From Serinus canaria (taxonomy: Eukaryota; Chordata; Aves; Passeriformes; Fringillidae), in the NCBI RefSeq assembly GCF_022539315.1, contig NC_066317.1, forward strand, positions 50,820,435 to 50,884,434: a stretch of 64,000 nt of DNA, in the 5' to 3' direction. Made by a program: the position numbers and the translations under genes. Under the pieces are notes generated by a model. The model did not search any database, was not told where the DNA came from, and saw nothing but the letters and a program-made list of their open reading frames with translations. Of this stretch, positions 47,820 through 59,600 are shown in pieces (the stretch's first letter is position 1; the number at the start of each line of letters is the position of its first letter).

Positions 47820-50492
47820 AATGTGGGAGCTGTTACACACCCAGGAGTTGAGAGCAACACAAAATTATGTTCGTGTTTGTCTATGAGAGAAACAGTTTTG
47901 AAAGCAACCAAATCATTGTTTCATTTTAGTGTGACTTTGGAGATTGTTGGCTGAAAGTTTTTACTTTTTTTTTCTCCTTAATTTTTATGTATATATATAT
48001 ATATAATATGTATTATTTTAAGTGAAAAGAAAATCCATTTTCTGGATGAAATATGCTACAGAATTTGAAAGAAAATAAAATCACTTCAGATAAGGTAATG
48101 TCAGGTATAATAATCATAACACTGCTTAAACTTCACAACAACTAAATAATGTAATTAAACTGAAGATTATTTCAAAACTTCAAACAAGACCTTTACAGTC
48201 GGTATGGAATAGAATTTTTAATAAATTATAAGACTGAGATAAGAATAGGATTTTGAAATAAATACCTCTGAACTGGGGAAAAGTGCGGAAAGGAAGAGTG
48301 TAAAAAAAAAGGGAAGAAAGAAAAAATAAGCCAACTCACAGATTTGTCAATAAAAATCCATGATAATCTACCAGCCACAGAGATGCTATCTTCAAGGAAC
48401 TCTCTAATGGTAAATAAATTGTTCTGGAAAATATATAGAGAGAGCATAGCAAGTTTGGCCTGTTCTGATTTTGGTCATACCCTTCATTTTTAGCAAACTT
48501 TTATGTTTGTTATGTTGTTATATTGTTAATTTTTGCATTTGTTACAGCTAAAATGTATTAGGTGAAATCACAGGATTTAATAAGGTTTTTTGGGCTTGTT
48601 TTTAAATTATTGTGCACCAGATATAATTTTCTAGTCACCAGGTTTTATGTGTTTGTGTAGCAGATGAGCCTTTTTTATTAGAAGTAATTTTTCTTCTCTA
48701 GGAATTTTTACACAATTATCAAGTTATTATAAACTTCTGAATAAATTAAATAGGCTGAGCTCATTTAGTTGTGCTAATCAGGAAGAATTATAAATTTATT
48801 TTAAATCAGTAAATCTAATTTACTAAAGAGTTTAATTTGTTTGTTTGTTTGTTTGTGGAAAGATTATACATCCCACAATTAAAAAAAAAAAAAAAAAGAA
48901 AATTCACTTTCTTGACAGGAATTTTCCTTTGCTACATTACTGCTATTTGGGGCTTTGAAACAAAATCTTTTTTTTCCTTAACCAAACATGCTAAAGGAAT
49001 ATAATTATGAAGAACTTTCTTTGCTTCTTGACTTATTTTACCTTAGTTCATTGTTTATTCTAACACTTTAAATCTTTTCCTCTTAAGGATTTGGATCACA
49101 GATAACATTAGGCTTTTCTTCTGGCTGTGAAAACTTTAATTTTGGATTTTCCATGAATGAAATTAGAAGTGACTGATAAAAATTATATTAATAAGTACCA
49201 ATAAGTAGTCTGACATTAAATGCTTCAAATTTAAACTTTCTTTTCAGAAAAAAAAATTATTGTCTATCTGTTTTGCAGCAGATTTCCTTTTCAGATGAAA
49301 CATGTATAAAGGAATCCAACACAAAAAGCCTTTTTGAAGAATTTGCAAATATAATTTGTTACAGTAATAGTTTGGTGGCAAATTGAGAATGCCTTAGAGA
49401 GCTTCAAAGTAAGTTCATTTACTGCCTTTGATTGCCTTCCCCTAGAGTTTCAATGTGGAATAGATTAGGGGAACAGTTTGGAAGAAATCCATGAGGACTC
49501 AAAATAGGTAATTATTACCCAGTGTTTCTATTCGTTTCCTAGATAAATTCAAGGGCATCACAAAATGACCAAAGACACTTAAAAGCCTCAGACTATTACA
49601 TTATATAATTTTATTACTTAGTCAAGGTAAGATCTCTCAGCTATGTCAATGTTTTATTTGTTTTTGCTTTTAAAGTGACTTTTTATTTTCCTTACCTCTC
49701 TTCAGCTCTCTTAAATGATTTTTAAATGTTAAGTGAATTAAATGACAATTATTTTGTGATATTTCACACCTCTGTAATGCAGATCAGCTGACATTATAAG
49801 CAGCTATAAGCAGAATATCTACAGCACACGGGACTTCAGGTCATGTCGCCTTTACTTAGAGACAGAAAAATGAACTTATCGAAACTGCTACCGAGGTTTT
49901 AATATCCTTAGGGATCCTGACTATGCAGAGGAATTCTCTCAAAGGTGCAGTTCATTTCCTTCCAGCATTGTACTATGGAAGAGCTGCTGCAAAGCAGCTG
50001 AGCTGAGTCCCAGATTTGTATCTCCTTAACTTCAAAGGAGAAGCCATTATAACACAACCATTTCCTTTTGCAATGATGCTTCAAATGCATATTAAAAGGA
50101 AATTATACTTGCCCCAAGCCCCACTTCAATCTCATTTTAATTGATAGTCATTGTTTGCATTAGAGAAATGTACCCAGATAATGAAGTTACAGACATGAAT
50201 GTCCCTTATGGAGATATGTTAAGACATAAAATGGGACTTCATTTAACCGTCAGGGTCTTTTAATTTGTCTGGAGAACTAATAAATATTGTCTTCAAAGGT
50301 GAATTGAATCCATCTCAGATAAAATTGCACAGGGATTTGGTCTGTGTTGAAATCTGTATCAGAGAAGTATTCTGAGCACTGAGAAGAGACTTAGGCAAGG
50401 AATAAAAAGATTTTTGGGTTTTTTATTGTGATTTTAGGCAAGAATGGGATGCAGATTTCTAGCTGTAAATCTCTATTGCAAGGGAACACTGT
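47820..50492. other. AT-rich non-coding DNA
   Basis: No gene or recognised mobile element was seen. It contains an AT dinucleotide tract at about 47987-48004, a TTTG tract at about 48832-48856 and an A run at about 48880-48896. The interval 49960-50350 is low in repeats and has the texture of conserved non-coding DNA. Confidence 0.45.
48832..48856. repeat. (TTTG)n microsatellite
   Basis: About six tandem TTTG units. Short and uninterrupted. Confidence 0.85.
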
Positions 50493-50550
50493 GATGTAGC
50501 CAAGAGGAAGGGACTATCAGTGCAAACAACGGAGAGGATTTGGACTGAGC
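50493..50550 (+). repeat. 58-bp segment duplicated exactly at 51770
   Basis: Identical over 58 bp to 51770-51827, in the same orientation, with 1,219 bp between the two copies. Here it lies in sequence without a recognised repeat, which makes it the likely source copy. Confidence 0.9.
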
Positions 50551-51539
50551 AATAGCTAAAGTGCAACCAAGCACAAGCACAGGCAAAAAAACCTCAATGC
50601 ACTTTAGTCACTCATTTCCTACCTCTGTCTTCATGGTTTTCTTCTCTCAAGCTTTTTTGATGAGTGAACATGAAAGTGTCATTTTTAAAGAACACTTTTG
50701 TTCTTCAAACAGTTTTGAGTTCCAAGTCGCTGACATTAAAATTAAAAATTGAAGTGGTGACTAAAATATTTGGAATTTGTCTTTGTTTTTATACATCTCC
50801 TTATGACACAGCTTTAAAGAAATTAGCTATGAGTTGTTTTCACAGACAACCTTAATTGACACTTTGGATATTTTTGTTTGAAACCTTACCACTTGAAATT
50901 ATGGGTTGTTATATTAAAGAACAATGTTTATGGAAATATAATATACATTATTTTCTTTGTTAAAAACACCACTGAGCAAAACCTTAAAAAAAAAAAAATC
51001 ATAAAACCACAATCATTTCTGCTCATGTAATTTTAGAGTAAAGAAAATCAAATATTCACAATCTTCAAGAAAAAGTCAGAACTACTATTATCCATAAGGA
51101 TTTTTTGTAGTGGATTTTTTTGTTTCTTGGGATATCCTATCTGTTTACTGACACGAAAGGATTTTGGAACTCAGCAGTAAGTGGAATGAAAGTTGTGCAA
51201 AGACATGTTTTAGAATGATTAGGAAATATAAACAATGAGAGGTTTCAGAGTATTTAAAGATATCTTTTTTGTCAAAGAACATTTTTGCATTCTTTTGTGT
51301 TTGATTTGAGAGAAAATGTCTAAGTTCCTTATCTTTAGTTTCAAGATTGTTTACTTTCCATTTCTTACATATTCTAGTAATTGCATATAACTATTTTAAA
51401 TACTAACAAACAGAGGAAAATCTATTATCAATAAAAATAATAAAAATAATGGTAGTAGTAATTGTTCTGTAAAATTCCAGAGAGATATCTTAGAGTTCTG
51501 GATCACATTTTTCTTCCTGTAAGAACAGCACTAACACAA

Positions 51540-52085
51540 CTGGATGCAACACTGCATTAGGAGCTCCATGGCAATGTATGGAGTGCTGCAGTGTTGACTT
51601 CAGCGAGAAGAGACCAGGGCTGCCCCATGCCAGTGAGAAGTAGTTCTGCAATGGACATCAAGCTCAGAGAAGAAGCAGGGGAAGTTAGAGATCCACACGG
51701 CAGAACAGTTATTCCCTGCAGTCCATGGTGCAGCAGTTGGATATTACCTGTCAGGGATCATGACCCACAGATGTAGCCAAGAGGAAGGGACTATCAGTGC
51801 AAACAACGGAGAGGATTTGGACTGAGCCATGCTGGAGGAGACTTTTTTCCTGAAGAACTCAAACATATGGGAAGGATCCATCCTGCACCAGTTATCCTTA
51901 CCCCTCACCCCCCTGCCTGCCATCTTCCCTGTGCCATTCTTGGCAGAGACTGTGACAAGGGAAAAATAGAAAAGTTACGAATGAAAGAGTAAACTCGAAT
52001 GTTAGCAAAAATGTAGGAGAGGTAGGGACGTGTTTCATTGGTTTTTAACAGTCCTGCTCTGGTTTTATTTGGTAATAATTTTTTC
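51540..52085 (+). mobile_element. LTR-like fragment, same family as at 14 and 47.5 kb, interrupted
   Basis: U3-like text is present (GTCCATGGTGCAGCAGTTGG, CATGCTGGAGGAGACTTTTT, CACCCCCCTGCCTGCCATCT), followed by CTGCTCTGGTTTTATTTGGT and AATAATTT. The last matches the AT-rich polyadenylation region of the family, but the U5 part is missing. Between GACCCACA and CCATGCTGG, which are adjacent in the 47.6-kb copy apart from a few bases, 58 bp are inserted at 51770-51827. Confidence 0.55.
51770..51827 (+). repeat. 58-bp templated-type insertion within the LTR
   Basis: An exact copy of 50493-50550. It splits a stretch that is continuous (CCCATGCTGGAGCAG) in the related copy near 47.64 kb. There are no terminal inverted repeats, poly-A or target-site duplication, which argues against ordinary transposition. 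Confidence 0.75.
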
Positions 52086-52175
52086 TTCATAAAACTACAG
52101 AATGATTGAGGTTGGAAGGGGCCTCTGGAGATTATTTGGTCTACTTCCACCTGCACAAGTAGGGCCAGCTACAGA
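52086..52175 (-). mobile_element. CR1 3'-end fragment, first of three
   Basis: The plus strand reads ACTACAGAATGATTGAGGTT followed by GGAAGGGGCCTCTGGAGATT and ends at AGGGCCAGCTACAGAAGG. This is CR1 3' untranslated sequence in reverse complement, cut off by the next copy. Confidence 0.85.
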
Positions 52176-52255
52176 AGGCAGAATGGTTTGGTTGGAAGGG
52201 ACATTAAAAAGTCATCTAGTCCAAGCCCAGTGCAATAGGCCAAGATTAATCCACC
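52176..52255 (-). mobile_element. CR1 3'-end fragment, second of three
   Basis: CAGAATGGTTTGGTTGGAAG followed by GGACATTAAAAAGTCATCTA is a further CR1 3' end of a different subfamily type, directly abutting the first. Confidence 0.85.
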
Positions 52256-52349
52256 AGACAGTGATTTCACTGCATTCTCCTGTTTATGTGCTGATATTCA
52301 TTGTGCCTTTGTGATAATTTTTTTTTGAACGAAAAAAGCTCTGGTTTTG

Positions 52350-52445
52350 ATCGATATCATGTAATAATTTAGATTGGAAAAGACTTCTAAGATAGTCAAG
52401 TCTAATTCTTCACCTAGCACCACCAATGATGAAACCAAGATTTTA
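52350..52445 (-). mobile_element. CR1 3'-end fragment, third of three
   Basis: AATTTAGATTGGAAAAGACT followed by TCTAAGATAGTCAAGTCTAA and CACCTAGCACCACCAATGAT fits the CR1 type also seen at 17.17 kb, more diverged. Later sequence to about 52520 may belong to it. Confidence 0.7.
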
Positions 52446-53174
52446 ATCCACGTCTAGGAATCCTATAAATCAGTTTTTAGTCTTCGGACCTGAGGCCCTG
52501 TACAGTCCCAGCTTGATGTCCATCTTTCTATATTGCACTTAATTGCCATTTGTCTTTACCTTGATATCCTAAATCAGATAGACAGACATCATCAGCCTGT
52601 GGATCTATGGAAGCACAGACCAGAGAAAAGGCCAAGAAGGAAACCTAGTAATGAAACTCAGTGTTTGAGTATATTTTTGTTAGCAGACTTTCAAATAAAG
52701 TTGTAAACTTTAGTGTTAAAACTTAGTATTCCTTGTTACTGAGCCTAGAGAAATGAAGAGTAAAATGTCTATTAATTTCTCCAGTCACTTTGCACTAGCA
52801 AGATTGTTCCAATGGCAGCCAAGTTACAGAACCACACCAAGAGGAGTATTAATTGAAAACTATTCTATACACACATTTTTTTGGAACAGTTGGTTCAAAT
52901 GATTCATGAAACTATATTTCTGTTCAAAATTACACCATAAATGAAACAATACCTTGCTTTTCTAACATTTTCACTTTTTTTTGGTGGAAAAAGTCCACAC
53001 TTTTAGAACAACTGACCAATTATTAATGAGACTATCTTAATAAGACCAGCTGCATTTTCTTTATAAGAAAGTACTTTTAAACCATGTTTAATACTAAAAG
53101 CTTTGAAAAATTATTTACACTTAAATTGAAAAGAATTTGATACAATGAGGGGAAGCCTTTTGAGAAGCAACTTT
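52446..53174. other. AT-rich non-coding DNA
   Basis: No gene or clear repeat was seen. The first 80 bases could be the end of the preceding CR1. Confidence 0.45.
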
Positions 53175-53453
53175 GTTCATCTTAAAGGAGAGGAGGCTGA
53201 GGAAAGACCTCATTTCAGTCTACAGTTTCCTTATGAGGGGAAGTGGGGATGCAGACACTGATCTTTTCTCTCTGGTGACCAATTTTAGGACCTGAGGGAA
53301 GAACATGAAGCTGTTTTAGGGGAGACTTAGGTTGAATATTAGGAAAAGGTTCTTCATCCAGAGGGTGATTGGGCACTTGAACAGGCTCCCCAAGGAAGTG
53401 GTCACCAAGCCTGCCAGAGCTCAAAAAGCATTGACACAACACTATGATGCACA
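53175..53453 (+). mobile_element. CR1 LINE fragment, 5' portion of a split copy
   Basis: This is sense CR1: GGAGAGGAGGCTGAGGAAAG, TAGGTTGAATATTAGGAAAA, TGGGCACTTGAACAGGCTCC, GAGCTCAAAAAGCATTGACA. It breaks off at CACTATGATGCACA. The expected next text (TGGTGTGGCTCTTGG) appears at about 54060, so the element is split by an insertion of about 600 bp. Confidence 0.88.
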
Positions 53454-54054
53454 TGTAACTTTGTTTGGACAGGCTGGTTGAGCTCTGCATCTATCACTTC
53501 CCTGATACCCAGGGACTGCTGTGGTAAACAAAGTGTTTTCATTCCAGATAAGGGAAAAGGCTGATAAGAAGCAGATCCTGCAGAGATGGGGTAGTGCTTT
53601 TTATCATGCTAATCTCCTCCCTTCAGATAAGACACAACTGCATCTGACAGTGTAAACTCCCCTCCATGTGGAGATACCAGGGTGTTCCCACACAAGACCA
53701 AATGTAAGTAGTTTGACAAACTCTTTGTTGCACTGCCCCATCCCCAATGGATTAAGTTGCAACCACCACTCTAAACACAGACACCAAAATAGAAAAGATC
53801 TTCAGTGGAACCACAGGAGGCAATATCTTTCTGTTCTACCATCTTCTCTTGTACTTCTCTTTCTAGCCTTATGTGTTTTCTCCATGATATTTTTATAGCA
53901 AAGAACAAAACCAGATACATACCTCCTTTCTGCTGCCACCAGACTGCTTTAAAATAAACCTGCCTCATACATACACTGGTCATTCAGTGTTTTTTCACTT
54001 TAATTCACCCCAAGGGATCCATTAACCAACCTCAGTTACTCTGCCTAAGAGGCA
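53454..54054 (+). mobile_element. Probable solo LTR inserted in CR1
   Basis: The 601-bp insert starts TGTAAC and ends AGGCA, and interrupts an otherwise collinear CR1. It contains AATAAA at about 53953, followed by a T-rich stretch, which suggests a plus-strand LTR. Flanking pentamers GCACA (53449-53453) and GGTCA (54055-54059) agree at three of five positions and may be a mutated 5-bp target duplication. No internal retroviral sequence is present. I do not recognise the family. Confidence 0.5.
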
Positions 54055-54059
54055 GGTCA

Positions 54060-54120
54060 TGGTGTGGCTCTTGGGGTTGTCCTGAGCAGGGCCAGGAGTT
54101 GCTCTCAATGATCCTTCTGA
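54060..54120 (+). mobile_element. CR1 LINE fragment, 3' portion of the split copy
   Basis: TGGTGTGGCTCTTGGGGTTG, TCCTGAGCAGGGCCAGGAGT and CAATGATCCTTCTG continue the CR1 interrupted at 53453. It stops just short of the 3' tail. Confidence 0.85.
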
Positions 54121-54649
54121 TCTAATAATTATCTTAAAAAAGAGGCCAGTTTATAGTGCATTTAACATTTGCTTTACAGAACTGGTATATTTAGTCCTTA
54201 TCTTTATTCATGTGGAGGTTAATGAGAATCTGGCATCAATTTAAGAATTAATACCTAATCAAGCAAGACACCTGAGGCTGAGTAACTAGCAGGTGTTTCT
54301 TGAATTGGAACCTTAATGGCCCACCAATCAATAGAGTGCCATAAGTGTATTTCTTCTGCAATTCCAGTCAGAGCAGATGTGTTTAAACAGAAACATAAGT
54401 GTGCAATAATTAGCTCATTCAGTGTGACTAGCAACAGTTATCGGTTCAAAGGACAGAGGATACAAAAGTAAGGAAGCTTTAATAGAATATATGGATCCTA
54501 ATCATTACTCTCAAATTAAATGTTTTCTCTCATGATGAAAATACCTCTAAATACGTGCAAAGGATTTAGCTATTTGCTATGTATAGTGTTTTTAATTAAT
54601 CTTCTCACTGATAAAAACTAATAACTACCCTGAAGTTTAAACTTTATAC
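54121..54649. other. AT-rich non-coding DNA
   Basis: No gene or recognised repeat was seen. Confidence 0.5.
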
Positions 54650-54720
54650 ACAGAAGGCTCTGTGTTGGAAGGGGCCTTAAAGATCATCTCTTTTGAAACC
54701 CCTGCCATGGGCAGGTGGCT
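54650..54720 (-). mobile_element. CR1 3'-end fragment
   Basis: AAGGCTCTGTGTTGGAAGGG followed by GCCTTAAAGATCATCTCTTT and CCCTGCCATGGGCAGG is a CR1 3' end in reverse complement. Confidence 0.78.
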
Positions 54721-54864
54721 CGAAGTGACTGCAGGTCACGTTGTAAGATCTGCCTCTTGAATGCAGTCAAAAAGGCTCTGAAGGTTAGGGGGCAGGATGC
54801 TGAATAACAACACTGGGGTTAAAAAGTCAGTCTTGTTTTCAGGAATTCTTGAGTAATGCTTATT

Positions 54865-54975
54865 AGGACAGGAGAGGGTGGTCAAACACTGCAACAGGTT
54901 TCCTAAAAAGATTGTCAATGCCCCAGGCTTGCCAGTGTTTGTTGCCTCTTTTTTGCCAAGAGGCATTTGGGCAAC
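54865..54975 (+). mobile_element. CR1 fragment, plus orientation
   Basis: GAGAGGGTGGTCAAACACTG, CAACAGGTTTCCTAAAAAGA and TGTCAATGCCCCAGGCTTGC follow sense CR1 just before the 3' end, as in the copy at 56.6 kb. It lies in opposite orientation to the fragment at 54650. Confidence 0.72.
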
Positions 54976-56365
54976 TTCTGCTCTGGTCTGAAGTGGCCAG
55001 GCAGTTCAACTAGCTGCTCAGACTTTTAGTGTAAGAGGAAGCCTGAAGAAATGTTAATACTTCTTCTTGTACAGATTGCTGTTAGACAAGAGAGTTCATA
55101 GAAAGAGTATTTTAGGACTAGACGAAATAGAACAAGAATATAATTTCCAAACCAAACAACTACCTGAATCAATAACATAGAGAGTTTAGAAAGAAAAAAA
55201 GGTGTATTTTTAAGGGAATTATGTGGATAAAGATTGCTTACATTTCTAAATACTTCAGACACAAGAACTGCAATTCTGAGTACTCCATGTATATATAATA
55301 AGTGAATAAAAATACATAAAATACTGAATAAAATAATTCTGTTGCTTAAAGACAAGCTCTGAGTTTCAGCTGAGATGCCTTGAGATTTAAGCCATCCTCA
55401 CTGTTCTCTTAGACATGACACAGGACCTGTGTGAAACCCATTTGCTTCTAGAGTGGCATCTGATGGTAAGGTGGAATAACATTTTTTCATTTTTTTGGGG
55501 ACCAAAGCCCACCTATTCTAACAGTAGGGATGGCTTGATAGACTGATCAATATAATAAAGGGGGTTTTTTTTGTTTTTTTTTTTAAACAAAAAATACTTT
55601 AAAATACCTTTTTATAATGTAATTGCAAAAACTGAAATCTGCTTCATTCTCTTATCTTTAAAAAAAATAATTCAACATCAGTTATTCTTTTTTCTGAAAT
55701 AGCTTCAGTTACTGTACTTAAAATTGGGAAATAAGAAACCTTTCTCTATGGATCTTTTAAAGTTCAGACTTCATGAGGTGTTTTCATTTAGTAAGCAAAA
55801 GACTGACTCAAGCATTATATTCTGTTTAGTCTGGGTAAGACTGCTTTAAGAGTTATCTAAACTGAATCTGTTAAATATAACAGGTAAAACCAAGAAAAGA
55901 GTAAGTGTAGTAATACCAGCCATTGTGAGCCTGCTTAATTTGTATTAATTGTCTTTAATAAAAGAGTATGCTTGTTTTCTTCTTTTACACTACAAGCATA
56001 AGACAATTTAACAAAAAGAAAACAAAAATTACTGATTTCAGAGAAGACACTAGGGTATTTTAATGGATAATCTTAAAAGGAATTAAGGTAGAAGGTATTC
56101 CTTAAAACCTCAGAGAAATTAATTTTTATGGACTATATAACTCCTAATAGAGAAAAATGTACACTGCCATAAAGCAGAAATTAAAACATTAGAATGTACT
56201 TTACTGACAGCTGGAAACCTTTTTATCTGCAGTCTGGCCAATTTGTCAGCCATTCCAGGGCAGGTTCACAAAGACAGAGATTTTTATGTACCTAAACTGT
56301 TCTACTTTCCAGGGAACTTAAGGCACCAATTTCCAATGGATGCAAACCAGGAATTAGACACTTAA
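54976..56365. other. AT-rich non-coding DNA
   Basis: No gene or recognised repeat was seen. T-rich tracts lie at about 55564-55585. Confidence 0.5.
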
Positions 56366-56662
56366 AAGTGGATGGAGCACCCCTGCTGTGAAGAAAGGCT
56401 GACACAGTTGGAGTTGTTCATTCTGGAGAAGGACCCAGAAAGGCCTCTTAGACTTCCAGTACCTGATGGGGTCCTGTGAGAAAGCTGGAGAGGAAACATT
56501 TGCAAGGGTGTGTAGAGATAAGACCAGGAGTAAAGCCTTTAATTGAACAGGGCTGAGTTTAGATTAGATATGAAGAAATTCTTTACTCTGGGGTTGGTGA
56601 GACACTCAAAGAGTTTGCCCAGAAAAGTTGTAAATGTGCCATCCCTGGAGTACTTAAAATGT
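56366..56662 (+). mobile_element. CR1 LINE fragment, ORF2 end and 3' untranslated start
   Basis: This is sense CR1 with good collinearity: GGATGGAGCACCCCTGCTGT, GAAGAAAGGCTGACACAGTT, TTAGATTAGATATGAAGAAA, GGGGTTGGTGAGACACTCAA, CATCCCTGGAGTACTTAAAA. It is truncated at both ends. Confidence 0.9.
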
Positions 56663-59600
56663 ATCATTCCTTCTCTAAATAAACTATACTCTGCTTAGGA
56701 AAGCAGATCAAATTACATAATGGGAGTGAAGTTGAAATAACATGTGATAAAAACTGAACTGATCTTCATGGAGGTAGAATGTCAACCTAAAATTTGATTT
56801 GAACTGATTAGGTAATTTCATGTGTCACTTGAAAATTTTCTTGATATATGCATACTTGAGGTCAGCAAAACCTACCCATTAGTTTAATTACAAAAGAAAG
56901 TGCATTTCTTGGCAAAGTGATCATGTAAAACAGAAAGAATAAATTAGACTGCTAGGGTTAGTTAGTAAAGGGTTTGTGATAAAGATACTGATACTTCTTA
57001 AATTAGAAGCCACAAAGTCTGAAAAAAAAATTCTGCAATGTTGATGGTATTTCATCACAGAGTTTTAAATGGTTAAAACCCCACATATTGAGTGTATTTG
57101 TTAAGTGAATAAAGATCAATTCAGAAGAATAAAAAAATATTTTCACAATATTTTCATTTAGGGGAATTTGTTTTATTTGTTTAGGACAAAAAAAGGATCA
57201 ACATTCTCCTCATATAAAATATTTTGTGTTATTTCTAGTTTTCAAAATACAAGTACATAGAATTTCAAAGAGAGGAAAGCTGTGAAACACAACTATGTCT
57301 CAAATGCCATTAACATGAATCAAAATGTTCCTCCTCAATTTTTATACAAAACTAAATTCACTTTAAAAAATCATTATAATTGTACTGAAATAATGATCAA
57401 GTGTTTCCGTTTGCCCAGGTAATTTGCTTCCATTAATCACTTATTAAAAAATAAACAAATTTTGATTTAGCATTTGTTAAGCATTTAAACAAATCAGTGC
57501 TCAAAGTTCATTTTCCATAATTTTGTGAGATGCTAAACTAATGAATTTTTATTTCTTGGTAAAGGTACCTAGTATTTAGATTTTGATACATTTTAGCAAT
57601 ATGGTGGTCCTTTTAATAAATCTTTAGACTCCATTGAGTACCTTTGAATACCAAAAAAGTCCTCCCCCTCAAAAATGTTAGTAATTTTGGATTTTTTTTA
57701 TTTAGTCAAATATAAAGAGAATTTTAGGGGACATACAAAAATTAAATGAAAGGAGTATTTAAAGATCCATTAAAAACTTGGTATTTTCTCCTTCATAGTC
57801 TGGTTCTTTTTTGAGAATTTTTAGAAGAACTATGTCATGGAAGAATATAATATAGAGAGTATCCACCAGAGCCTTTCAATTTCTGATGTTTCTGTCACAG
57901 AACACAACAGATGAAAGAGGAAGAGACCAGAGGGACTGAAATACACTGAGAAAATATTTTTTGAGTCCTTGTTTCTGAGAAATCCTTTTATAATGTAGGA
58001 CTTTGAATAGTGAGAGGAAAAAAATGGAACTGTTTCAATACACTGAATGAATTGTAAGCATTCTTGAAGGGTAAAAAAATATGAAGGCCAAATCATGCTG
58101 TACTTCTATCAATTCAAAGCCCATCTCTGATGTTTCTTGTCTCTTTTACATATATGTTCCATAGCTGTACCTTGAGTACTTTGCCCTGTTGTAACTGCTG
58201 TACTAAAATAGACAGAAAATTGTCCTTTGCTACAATTGTTTTGGAAAGCAAACAAATTCTACTACAATGTCCTATGAACTACACAAGACTGAGAAGAAAT
58301 AATTTGTTATTGCAGAATTAATTTGATCAGTAATTCTCTTTTTCTTAAGAAAGTAACACTTCACAACAATATATTTATTTTTAAACAGTGAAAACACTGA
58401 AATTAATTGTTTCATATCCTTGCTTCATTTAAATTATTTCAAAATATGTGGTTTCAACTTTTTCTTTTGTTGTAATAGACTATTGCATCAAATTAATGCA
58501 TTTCTACATTAATCTCATATGAATGAAACATCAAATGAAGACAGAATTGGCAAGCATTTTCCCGTGATTTCAAAAGGAACTATTAGAATGTGTCTAATAT
58601 TGTTTCTTTATAAAAACTTAGGGTATGAAACAAAAAAAGAAAAAAAATTGCATTTTCTTCCAATTTAGAGTTTAAAATGTCAAATTTATTACTCCTCCAC
58701 TGCAGAAAAATACTGAAAAATATGGAGTTCTGGGATGAATTTCTAAACTATGTCACTAATGCCATAAATCTGGAGATTCAGCAGAGATGAAACACTGCTA
58801 TTAGGTTGTTTCCAACTCTTCTCATGTTTGCTATAACATAAACATTAACATATTCAGTCTAATATACCCATAATGTATTAATTACAGCTGTGAGATAATC
58901 TTTAGTGGTATGACTGGTACTTGTTATTCAACAGAAAATCATAATTGTGGTTTTAGGGTATGCAGGGAAATGTTTCTGTAAAACCAAACAAAACCCCTAA
59001 CAATTAATAAACAAAACCAAAAAAAATCCCCAACAAAAATCATAATATAAGATTGATTTTGAACCTTTTGTTCTTTTTGGCTTTGTGCTAATTTTAAAAC
59101 TCATCAAGAAAATTAAACCCACTCAAACCACCCCCTTTCAACAGGGGAGGAAAAATACGAAGAGGGATTATAAATTTGCAGTAATAAATTTACAATTTAT
59201 GACTGAAGAAATCACAAAAACCACAACAACATTAATAAAACATTGTACAAAAGAGAAATAAATATCCAAAAAAAGGGTATTCACCACCAAAAGATGTTGC
59301 CTGATGCCCTAGAACAAAGGCAGGATGGTGGCCATTTCTGCCCTCTGTGCCTCTTGGGAGCAAAGCCAAAATTGCAGGGGGATCTTACATGGGATCACAT
59401 AGCTCAAGAAAAAAAGCAAACAATGTGACAAAAGAGCTTCTGTGCTTAAAATCCTCACCCAGCAGAAGACAATGGAAAACGGGCACAGCAAAACCTGGAA
59501 GGCTGTTTTGTTCAGAAGGAGCTCTGTTACTAAGCTGCTCAGTCCATGCTTTCACTGGCAATGTGAAGTCAGGCAGAGGCTGGGGACTTTTGGGGGACTC

